32,861 nt of DNA. Origin: Lachnospiraceae bacterium UBA3850 (GTDB taxonomy: Bacteria; Bacillota; Clostridia; Lachnospirales; Lachnospiraceae). The translations under genes and the position numbers were made by a program. Shown here in pieces: positions 1 through 6,637 of this stretch. The notes beneath the pieces were generated by a model. That model ran no database searches. It was not told where the DNA came from and saw nothing but the letters and a program-made list of their open reading frames with translations. The stretch's first letter is position 1. Each line of letters opens with the position of its first letter. Location: NCBI GenBank assembly GCA_002392655.1, contig DGHK01000035.1, forward strand, positions 785 through 33,645, in the 5' to 3' direction.

Positions 1-1642
1 TCTCGATAGGACACATACGTCCATAATGTGTATAGTGAACGTCTCGAACCTCGAATCCGGCTCTTTCTCTTGAAAGACCACCGGGACCAAGAGCTGAAAG
101 ACGTCTCTTATGTGTAAGCTCTGAAAGTGGGTTGTTCTGATCCATGAACTGTGACAGCTGTGATGAACCAAAGAACTCCTTAACTGCTGCAGTAACAGGC
201 TTGATGTTGATAAGAGACTGAGGTGTGATAGTCTCGATATCCTGAGTCTGCATACGCTCTCTTACAACTCTCTCAAGTCTTGAAAGACCGATACGATACT
301 GGTTCTGCAGAAGCTCACCAACTGACTTAATACGTCTGTTACCTAAGTGGTCGATATCATCACTTGAACCAACCTCATACTCAAGATGCATATTATAGTT
401 GATAGATGCAATGATATCATCCTTTGTGATGTGCTTAGGAATAAGCTCATTGATATTGGCAATGATTGCTTCCTTTAACTCTTCAGGATCCTCATACTCA
501 CTAAGCAGCGCCTCAAGTACAGGATAATAAACACTCTCATATACTCCAAGCTCTTCCTTTGTAACACCCGGAAGTCTATCCTTGATCCAAGGCTCGATAT
601 CTACCATCTTGTTAGAAAGAACTTTTACATTTGCAGTCTCTGTCTGAACAATAACATGATCAACTGCGCTGTCCTGAATAACCTTACTTGCATCCTTGGT
701 TATAATCTCACCCTGTGCAAAAAGGATCTCACCTGTAAGCGGATCAACAACATCCTCAGCGAGGATGAAGTTTGTTATACGGCTCTGGAAGCTGAGCTTC
801 TTATTGAACTTAAAACGTCCAACACGAGCGAGATCATATCTTCTCTGATCAAAGAACATAGAATTGATAAGACTCTCTGCACTCTCAACCGCAAGAGGCT
901 CACCCGGTCTCAGTTTCTTGTACAGCTCAAGTATACCCTCCTCATATGTCTTGGATGGATCCTTAGCAAATGAAGCCTGAAGCTTTGGCTCGTCGCCGAA
1001 AAGGCTCAGTATTTCTTCATCTGTTCCGATTCCAAGAGAACGTATAAGCACGGTTACAGGAACTTTTCTGTTTCTATCTACTTTTACATAAAATACGTCG
1101 TTAACATCGGTTTCATACTCAAGCCATGCACCTCTGTTAGGAATTACCTGACATGAGTAAAGCGCTTTACCGGTCTTATCTCTACCTATAGTATAGTAGA
1201 TACCCGGAGATCTAACTAACTGGCTGACGATAACACGCTCAGCACCATTTATGATAAATGTACCAGTTTCGGTCATGAGCGGCATATCACCCATAAATAC
1301 CTCATGCTGATTGATCTCGCCTGTCTCATTGTTGATGAGGCGGACATTTACCTTCAGTGGCGCAGCATATGTTGCGTCTCTTTCTTTACACTCTTCAATG
1401 GTGTACTTCTTATCCTCTTCAAACAGCTTGTAATCAACAAACTCGAGACTGAGCTTTCCTGTGAAGTCTGATATCGGACTGATATCCCTGAACGCCTCAT
1501 CAAGTCCCTCTTCAAGGAACCACTTATAAGAGTTAACCTGAACTCCGATAAGATTTGGCATTTCGAGAACTTCATCTTTTGCGGAATAACTCATACGAGT
1601 ATTCTTACCTGATTGAATAGGACGCATTCTGTAGTTTTCCAT
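1..1642 (-). CDS. rpoB: DNA-directed RNA polymerase subunit beta, N-terminal part (runs off left edge)
   Basis: This encodes the first 547 residues of the beta subunit of RNA polymerase; the gene continues beyond base 1. The start [10 protein letters not shown] is placed at the ATG 1640-1642, preceded by GAGAGGT about 10 nt upstream. The visible part covers the beta1/lobe region and reaches the rifampicin pocket. The segment around residues 490-525 reads [19 protein letters not shown] followed by [11 protein letters not shown]. Asp501, His511 and Ser516, the equivalents of E. coli 516, 526 and 531, are all wild type, so no classical rifampicin-resistance change is visible. rpoB is separated from rplL by two secreted-protein genes and a terminator, so it probably has its own promoter within 1643-1857. 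Identification is essentially certain. Confidence 0.98.
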   Translation of the reverse strand, partial: MENYRMRPIQSGKNTRMSYSAKDEVLEMPNLIGVQVNSYKWFLEEGLDEAFRDISPISDFTGKLSLEFVDYKLFEEDKKYTIEECKERDATYAAPLKVNVRLINNETGEINQHEVFMGDMPLMTETGTFIINGAERVIVSQLVRSPGIYYTIGRDKTGKALYSCQVIPNRGAWLEYETDVNDVFYVKVDRNRKVPVTVLIRSLGIGTDEEILSLFGDEPKLQASFAKDPSKTYEEGILELYKKLRPGEPLAVESAESLINSMFFDQRRYDLARVGRFKFNKKLSFQSRITNFILAEDVVDPLTGEILFAQGEIITKDASKVIQDSAVDHVIVQTETANVKVLSNKMVDIEPWIKDRLPGVTKEELGVYESVYYPVLEALLSEYEDPEELKEAIIANINELIPKHITKDDIIASINYNMHLEYEVGSSDDIDHLGNRRIKSVGELLQNQYRIGLSRLERVVRERMQTQDIETITPQSLINIKPVTAAVKEFFGSSQLSQFMDQNNPLSELTHKRRLSALGPGGLSRERAGFEVRDVHYTHYGRMCPIE

Positions 1643-1743
1643 GTGACGTATTTACCTCTCGATTAGATTATCATTTTTTAGCGTAAAATGGCTATTTCGC
1701 AGATATTTGTGCATAAAAAACACTCTTGCGCAGATAGTAAGCG

Positions 1744-1786
1744 CAATTTACCACTTTAAACTATAATGACAATTTAACACTTTAAC
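1744..1786 (-). repeat. Imperfect 17-18 bp direct repeat upstream of rpoB
   Basis: On the minus strand GTTAAAGTGTTAAATTG (1786-1770) is followed 26 bp later by GTTTAAAGTGGTAAATTG (1761-1744). The pair lies about 100 bp upstream of the rpoB start, in the AT-rich 285-bp gap 1643-1927 where the rpoB promoter should be. A candidate -35/-10 (TTGTCA, 16 bp, TAAATT) overlaps the repeats but is weak. A small TGCGC/GCGCA hairpin at 1727-1745 adjoins them. Whether this is an operator, duplicated promoter DNA or chance is unknown. Confidence 0.45.
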
Positions 1787-1857
1787 ATTTTCAAGAGAAA
1801 AATGCAAGCGGTTTTTATATTTTTTATCAGACCGGTATTTATCGGATAATTGACATC

Positions 1858-1902
1858 AAAAAAGAGCACTCCTCTTTCTCTTACGAAAAAGAAATGCTCT
1901 TT
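1858..1902 (-). terminator. Rho-independent terminator after the large cell-wall-binding protein gene
   Basis: AAAGAGCA (1861-1868) pairs with TGCTCTTT (1895-1902), with further T/A-rich pairing inside. On the minus strand the stem is followed by a run of six T. It lies just downstream of the stop of the 775-residue protein gene and separates it from rpoB. Confidence 0.85.
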
Positions 1903-1927
1903 AGATTTGTAAGTAAATATATAAGAA

Positions 1928-4255
1928 TTATTTAACCCAGGCTCCGTCAACTCCTACCCAGCAGCCATCTACATACTGATTTGTAAGCATGTAGCCATCG
2001 CTACCGAAATAGTAGCAGCTTCCGTCGATCCATACCCACTGATTCTTTGGATACCAGCCTGAAGCATCTACATACCACCATCCGGTTGCATCACTTGCCC
2101 AATGGCCTCCAGAGTATGCTTCATCCCAAGCACCGTCTGCTCCGAGCCAGTAGCCGTCACGATACTCGCTGTAGTCCATATAGCCATCTGCACAGAAGTA
2201 GTACCACTTTCCGTCTATCTTCTGCCACTGGCTCTTTGGATACCAGCCTTCTGTATCCTCAACCCACCAGCCGGCTGCATCCTGCTTCCATGAGAGTGTT
2301 CCGTCGTAGGTACATTTACCATCAGCATTGTACCACTTTCCGTCTACCCATTCATTTGAATACTCAGGATTTTTCTTATTATTATTGTTTGAATTGTTAT
2401 CTTCAGAATCTCCTGTCCCCTGAGTACCTGATCCATTATCTCCGTTTCCTTTATTCTTTTCGGATTCATCTTCTTTTGCATTTGGATCCTTGACTGTAAC
2501 GTGATATACATATCCAGTATTCTGAATCAGGCTATTTCCCTCTTCATCATATCCGGCGTAATCCCTTGTCCATATTTCGTATGTTGCTTCACCCGGCTTT
2601 TCTGCCTTGAGAATTGATCCTTCGGTTACACTTATCGCATCTCCATCAAGGTTTTCATGATCAAATATCTCTTTGTCATATTCTGCAGGGATATTAAATT
2701 CATCGCCTATGTTTAGAGTTATATTTTCTTCACTTTTCAGTTCCTGCTCTTTTTCGACTATATCATATTCGCAGGCTGTAATGACTTTTCTTCCTCTCTT
2801 TGCATATATCTTACCCGTCTCTGTTTTCTGATCTCTCACAAGTGTATTGCTGTTAAACCAGTTAACACCATCAAGTGAATACTCTAATAGTTCTTCTGTA
2901 GCAATCGCTGTTCCGCCTTCTTCTGAATCGATTGTGACTGTATCCTTATAGAAAGACGTTGTTGCGTCCTTAAATACAGATTCAAGTCCCACAAAACATT
3001 TGAGTTCGTGAATTCCACTTTTATTTCTGCCATCTACTTTATTACGTATACCTATAAGGAAATTTTGTATTCCCTCTTGTTTTCCGGTTACCCAATAAGT
3101 ACCAGAAGCATCTTGGGTAAAACTAATGTTCTCTTCCGGTGACATTGCTCCTTCGACTGAACCGGTTGAAGAATATCCACAAAATTCCGAAGGAGAATAA
3201 TCTTCTTTTTCACCAATCTCAAGTATTACAGAGCTTCTATACCATATATCTCTATCATATCTTGAATACGATGGTTTGTCTGCTGAATATGGATCAGAAG
3301 GATTATAACTCTCTCCATTTTTTTCTTTTATAATTATGGTCTGTGGTCCCGGGAAGGTTCCATTTGAATTCAATATACTATATGCATCATAATTTATATT
3401 GACATCTGTTGAACCAGAACTATCATAATATGTATATTTCATTCCTTTAACATTTTTAATTATGGCTCCTGCCGGCGAAGTGATATTTAAACCGCTTGAT
3501 AATGTCATCTTATAAGCTATAATATTTGGGCCGTTTAACGCCACATTAGAATTAGCAGTGATATTTCCACCACTCATATTGAGTTCGACCACATCGATGG
3601 TGCTTGTTCTTGTATTGATATTGACATTTCCGCCATATATGTTTGTAGGCTTTTTGCCATCCCTTATCTGGAATATTCCGCTGCCATTAGGTGTATTTAT
3701 ATTTACGTTACCGCTATATACATTCAAATTTCCATCAAGGATATTGATTCCACACAAACTATTTGTATCATATATATTCAGGTTTCCATAAGAATTGAGT
3801 TCTCCGTACAAGCCCATCCCCAGAAAATCTGTATTAATATTTAGCGTTCCATATAAATCTGTGACAGCGTTTCTATCTACTTTATATGCATATTCATATG
3901 CAGTATGAAATATTGGATAGCTGTTTATCGTAAGTGAGGCATTTTTGTCTATGTATGCAGAGTGATATATCTCGCAACTTCCGTTTTTGATAACTACGTT
4001 TGCGCCTCCTTCTATTCTCAGATTCCAAACAAAAATGTCGTGTTCTACTTCAAGTGTTCCGGGTCCTTTGATCACTACCAGGCCACCATAATTTATCTCC
4101 TGAACCGTCTTATTTTTTCCGTTCAGGGCTATGGTGCATGAGCTTCCCTCCCAATCAACATCCTCACTTCCTTCCGCCCTTACATTTGTGCTGCAGAAGG
4201 TGCATACAATCATTATTGCAGTGAGCATTATTGCTATTAAACGTTTCCCTCTCAT
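1928..4255 (-). CDS. Secreted beta-helix-like protein with C-terminal cell-wall-binding repeats
   Basis: The predicted product is a 775-residue exported protein of unknown substrate. Residues 1-27 form a signal peptide (MRGKR, hydrophobic core, cleavage near VRA-EG). Residues about 50-270 are rich in short Asn/Gly/Ile repeats (for example GNLNVYSGNVNIN and YGGNVNINT), as in parallel beta-helix or carbohydrate-binding beta-solenoid proteins. Residues about 330-620 look like beta-sandwich modules. A Lys/Asn/Gly/Asp linker at about 620-655 leads to aromatic GWY/WYYF repeats over the last ~115 residues, the choline-binding-like module that anchors proteins to the wall. A purine-rich GGAGAGGAAG lies directly before the ATG. 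The next gene upstream also encodes these repeats, 102 bp away. I cannot name a ligand or activity; adhesin or glycan binding is an inference. Confidence 0.85.
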   Translation of the reverse strand: MRGKRLIAIMLTAIMIVCTFCSTNVRAEGSEDVDWEGSSCTIALNGKNKTVQEINYGGLVVIKGPGTLEVEHDIFVWNLRIEGGANVVIKNGSCEIYHSAYIDKNASLTINSYPIFHTAYEYAYKVDRNAVTDLYGTLNINTDFLGMGLYGELNSYGNLNIYDTNSLCGINILDGNLNVYSGNVNINTPNGSGIFQIRDGKKPTNIYGGNVNINTRTSTIDVVELNMSGGNITANSNVALNGPNIIAYKMTLSSGLNITSPAGAIIKNVKGMKYTYYDSSGSTDVNINYDAYSILNSNGTFPGPQTIIIKEKNGESYNPSDPYSADKPSYSRYDRDIWYRSSVILEIGEKEDYSPSEFCGYSSTGSVEGAMSPEENISFTQDASGTYWVTGKQEGIQNFLIGIRNKVDGRNKSGIHELKCFVGLESVFKDATTSFYKDTVTIDSEEGGTAIATEELLEYSLDGVNWFNSNTLVRDQKTETGKIYAKRGRKVITACEYDIVEKEQELKSEENITLNIGDEFNIPAEYDKEIFDHENLDGDAISVTEGSILKAEKPGEATYEIWTRDYAGYDEEGNSLIQNTGYVYHVTVKDPNAKEDESEKNKGNGDNGSGTQGTGDSEDNNSNNNNKKNPEYSNEWVDGKWYNADGKCTYDGTLSWKQDAAGWWVEDTEGWYPKSQWQKIDGKWYYFCADGYMDYSEYRDGYWLGADGAWDEAYSGGHWASDATGWWYVDASGWYPKNQWVWIDGSCYYFGSDGYMLTNQYVDGCWVGVDGAWVK

Positions 4256-4357
4256 CTTCCTCTCCTTCTATATAATTTCATAATTCATATAATCCGTAAT
4301 ATATTCTTCCTTGAAATAATATAGTTTTAATTGCCATTTGATAAATATATACAATCT

Positions 4358-5211
4358 TTATTTATCCTTTAAATATCCATCCTCATCAAAGGTATACCAG
4401 ACTCTATCTATGACTACCCGTTCTCCCTTAGCATACCATCCGAACTGATCTCCAAACCACCAGCCCTTTTCATCCTGATGCCACTCGCCTCTTGATTCGC
4501 CCATCGTTCCATCTTCTTTAAGATAATAACCATCTACATATTCATTAGTGAGCATTTTTCCGTATACATCAAGCCAGTCATATCCTTTGTAGAAGTAATA
4601 CCATTCTCCGTCTATCTGCTGCCAGCCGTCAACGCATACACCTTCTGTATTTCCTACATAATACCAGCCGCCGGTCCAGAAACCACCTTTTTTAACCCAA
4701 GTATTAGGCTTAATCAGATAACCTGCTGAATCAAAAGCGTACGAGGTTCCATCTATATTGAAGATACCCATTCCGGAACCTTCTTCCAAATTTGCATTTT
4801 TTTCATCATACCAGAGATACTTATCACCATTTGTATAATACCAGCCATTTGCATCGGACTTCCATTCCCATTTTTTCTGACCGGTAGCTGACTGGCTCTG
4901 ATAACCACCTAAAAAGAAATTGTTTGATTTAACATATCCGTTTGAATCTACATAAAAGTCTTCTTGATATTTTTTACCATCATATTCTTCACTGTAACGC
5001 ACGTGCCAACCCGGAGTCACACATTCACCAGTAGAATTATTTACATACCAGTAACCGGAATTATTATTTTTCTCAGACCATTCAAACCCATTTGTTGGTT
5101 CCGAATCAATCGCCATTCCTGCTGCATTTACAGTTACCCCATAACTGCTATAAGAGATGCCAGCGCCACTCCTATAGCTTTCTTTACTTTATTCATAACC
5201 CCTCTTCTCAT
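4358..5211 (-). CDS. Cell-wall-binding-repeat protein, signal peptide disrupted by a frameshift
   Basis: The main frame (from an internal ATG at 5116) gives 252 residues made almost wholly of GWYY/WYYF cell-wall-binding repeats, ending at 4358. There is no good ribosome site at that ATG. Upstream, a GGAGGAG site (5217-5223) precedes ATG 5209-5211, which begins a convincing signal peptide: MRRGVMNKVKKAIGVALAS, then LIAVMG and a stop. One base out of phase the reading continues as GVTVNAAG into the main frame. Adding one G to the G4 run (cccc at 5137-5140 on the plus strand) would join the two into an exported protein of about 284 residues. The sequence therefore shows a broken gene, a phase-variable gene or a sequencing error. 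Its repeats resemble those of the downstream 775-residue protein. Function beyond wall association is unknown. Confidence 0.75.
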
Positions 5212-5232
5212 TTTGTCTCCTCCTTTTTCAGT

Positions 5233-5260
5233 ATAATAATCTGACTAGTACAGTATACAA
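5233..5260 (-). promoter_or_regulatory. Candidate promoter for the cell-wall-binding protein genes
   Basis: TTGTAT (5255-5260), a 16-bp spacer and TATTAT (5233-5238) lie on the minus strand, between the rplL terminator and the start at 5211. The implied leader is short (about 15 nt), so the assignment is tentative. Confidence 0.4.
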
Positions 5261-5278
5261 AAAATATAATAAAAACGC

Positions 5279-5314
5279 AAAAAACCGCAAACGCACTATT
5301 TCATGCGCTTGCGG
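5279..5314 (-). terminator. Rho-independent terminator of the rplJ-rplL operon
   Basis: On the minus strand CCGCAAGCGCA (5314-5304) pairs with TGCGTTTGCGG (5295-5285), with one G-T wobble and an 8-nt loop, followed by six T. It lies 22 bp after the rplL stop, so the secreted-protein genes and rpoB are not simple read-through members of the ribosomal operon. Confidence 0.92.
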
Positions 5315-5336
5315 AATTATTATAGTCTGAATGAAA

Positions 5337-5705
5337 TTACTTAAGAGTAATCTTAGCTCCAACTTCTTCAAACTTCTTCTGGATGTCCTCAGCCTCTGCC
5401 TTAGATACAGCCTCTTTAAGTACCTTTGGAGCACTCTCAACTGCTTCCTTAGCTTCCTTAAGTCCAAGACCTGTTACATCACGAACAACCTTAATAACCT
5501 TAATCTTCTCTGATCCAACTTCTGTAAGCTCTACATCGAACTCATCCTTATCAGCTGCTGCTCCAGCTGCGTCTCCACCTGCTGCTGCAACTACAACACC
5601 AGCTGCTGCTGAAACACCATACTTCTCTTCTACTGCCTTTACAAGATCGTTAAGCTCAAGAACTGAGAGCTCATCTATAGCAGCTACTAACTCTTCTACT
5701 GTCAT
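5337..5705 (-). CDS. rplL: Ribosomal protein L7/L12
   Basis: This is the 122-residue stalk protein of the 50S subunit, which binds L10 as dimers and recruits translation GTPases. The start is the ATG at 5703-5705 ([20 protein letters not shown]) because GGAGG lies 8 nt upstream. The longer reading MEDLK begins inside that site. Domain order is typical: N-terminal dimerisation helices (1-35), an Ala/Gly hinge (about 36-52), and a C-terminal domain with [20 protein letters not shown]. Length matches the family (120-125). rplJ lies 174 nt upstream, an unusually long gap filled with hairpins. Identification is secure. Confidence 0.98.
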   Translation of the reverse strand: MTVEELVAAIDELSVLELNDLVKAVEEKYGVSAAAGVVVAAAGGDAAGAAADKDEFDVELTEVGSEKIKVIKVVRDVTGLGLKEAKEAVESAPKVLKEAVSKAEAEDIQKKFEEVGAKITLK

Positions 5706-5761
5706 TTTTAAATCCTCCATAATTATTATTTAATCGATTTTATATGCCTCTGCTCCGGTTC

Positions 5762-5879
5762 ATAATTATCTCTCGATAATTATAAGCCTTGCTTCGCAAG
5801 TCTTGCGTCTGACTTCGTCATCCGCGAATCTGCTCACTATCGTTCGCAGATGCATGATTTCACTTCGTAAAATCCTGCA
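5762..5879 (-). repeat. Array of short hairpins between rplJ and rplL
   Basis: Four or five small inverted repeats follow one another in the rplJ-rplL gap. They are ATAATTATC/GATAATTAT with a 4-nt loop (5762-5783), CTTGC-TTC-GCAAG (5788-5800), TGAC-TTC-GTCA (5810-5820), ATCTGC/GCAGAT (5828-5851) and GATTTCAC-TTC-GTAAAATC (5856-5874). Read on the transcribed strand, three of them have a GAA triloop closed by C-G. GCAAG at 5796-5800 can also pair with CTTGC at 5802-5806, so alternative folds compete. There is no U-run, so these are not intrinsic terminators. They could be mRNA processing or stability elements or a dispersed repeat. Confidence 0.7.
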
Positions 5880-6365
5880 CTATGCCTTCTGCTCAGCAAC
5901 CTGATTGATAACACGAGCAAAGTTTGTGATAGGTGACTGCAGACTTCCAAGGAACTTTGAAAGAAGTTCTTCCCTTGAAGGGATAGTTGCGATCACGTTG
6001 ATTCCGGCCTCATCATAGTATGTGCCTTCAACAACACCACTCTTAAGTGATAATGCCTTGAAATCCTTAGCAGCCTTAGCTACTACTCTTGCAGGAGCTG
6101 TTGCATCCTCTTTAGAGATAGCAAGTGCTGTAGGTCCTTCAAGATCCTTAGCAAGATCAGCGAACTCTGTTCCTTCGATTGCAAGATTCACCATAGTGTT
6201 CTTGTAAACCTTATAAACTACACCGGCTTCTCTGAGTGATCTACGGAGTTTTGTATCCTGATCAACTGTTACTCCAAGGTAGTCAACAAGAACAACTGAC
6301 TTAGCTCCTTCAAGGTTATCCTTGATTTCCTGAACTATAGGTGTCTTCTCTTCGACTTTTGCCAA
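5880..6365 (-). CDS. rplJ: Ribosomal protein L10
   Basis: This is the 50S stalk-base protein, 161 residues with a TTG start. It anchors L7/L12 dimers to 23S rRNA and represses its own operon through the leader. The start is TTG 6363-6365 (read as M-AKVEEKTPIVQEIKDNL) because GGAGG lies 9 nt upstream. A longer in-frame reading from 6449 would add 28 non-homologous residues that overlap the leader attenuator. Family signatures include SVVLVDYLGVTV, RRSLREAGVVYKVYKNT and GPTALAISKED. The Ala/Lys-rich C-terminal helix carries the L7/L12-binding region. The gene is cotranscribed with rplL, and the upstream leader and terminator give attenuation control. Confidence 0.97.
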   Translation of the reverse strand: MAKVEEKTPIVQEIKDNLEGAKSVVLVDYLGVTVDQDTKLRRSLREAGVVYKVYKNTMVNLAIEGTEFADLAKDLEGPTALAISKEDATAPARVVAKAAKDFKALSLKSGVVEGTYYDEAGINVIATIPSREELLSKFLGSLQSPITNFARVINQVAEQKA

Positions 6366-6423
6366 TTCTATGTACCTCCTTATAGATTTGGGCTGCACAT
6401 ATATCATCTCTGAAAACAGGGAT

Positions 6424-6458
6424 AAAAAAACCTCTGTCCATGTTTCCATAGACAGAGG
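6424..6458 (-). terminator. Attenuator terminator in the L10 leader
   Basis: On the minus strand CCTCTGTC pairs with GACAGAGG (6451-6458 with 6431-6438) around a 12-nt loop, followed by seven T at 6430-6424. It sits after the L10-leader fold and about 60 nt before the rplJ start, where a transcription attenuator would be. Confidence 0.88.
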
Positions 6459-6459
6459 T

Positions 6460-6580
6460 ATGAATTCGTAATTAATAAAATCAGTACAAACTGAAATTCA
6501 CGATTCTTCCTCGGCAGGTAACTTCGTAAGTGTTACGTCCTTTCGGACACCTGCTGTCTACGGCAGCTCATCGTGCAGTA
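6460..6580 (-). ncRNA. Ribosomal protein L10 leader (autoregulatory 5' UTR)
   Basis: The transcribed strand contains AGCAGGT (6555-6549) pairing with ACCTGCC (6519-6513), flanked by GACAGC and GAGG segments. This resembles the kink-turn arm of the Firmicutes L10 leader that binds the L10-(L12)4 complex. A GTAACACTTACGAAGTTAC arm lies inside. It is preceded by a promoter and followed by an intrinsic terminator, the expected order for attenuation. Exact boundaries need a covariance-model search. Confidence 0.8.
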
Positions 6581-6581
6581 C

Positions 6582-6609
6582 TTTATCATATATACATGTA
6601 TCATGTCAA
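6582..6609 (-). promoter_or_regulatory. Promoter for rplJ-rplL
   Basis: TTGACA (6604-6609 on the minus strand) is a consensus -35. The -10 lies in TATATATGATAAAG around 6582-6590, although the best hexamer is ambiguous (spacers 13-17). It lies in the 28 bp downstream of the hypF-like stop, directly before the L10 leader. Confidence 0.65.
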
Positions 6610-6637
6610 GTACCAATTATTTACTTTATAATATTTT

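Noticed and set aside
90..150. Possible rifampicin-resistance substitutions in the rpoB pocket
   Set aside because: The residues equivalent to E. coli Asp516, His526 and Ser531 are all wild type.
5383..5733. Plus-strand open frame of 116 codons over rplL
   Set aside because: Ala/Ser-rich mirror of the L7/L12 coding sequence; no ribosome site.
6366..6449. 28-residue N-terminal extension of L10 beginning METWTEVF
   Set aside because: It overlaps the attenuator terminator and has no homology to L10; GGAGG points to the TTG at 6363-6365.
6610..6637. Terminator after the hypF-like gene
   Set aside because: The 28 bp before the rplJ -35 have no stem with a T-run, so the transport operon may read through into the L10 leader; I could not claim a terminator.
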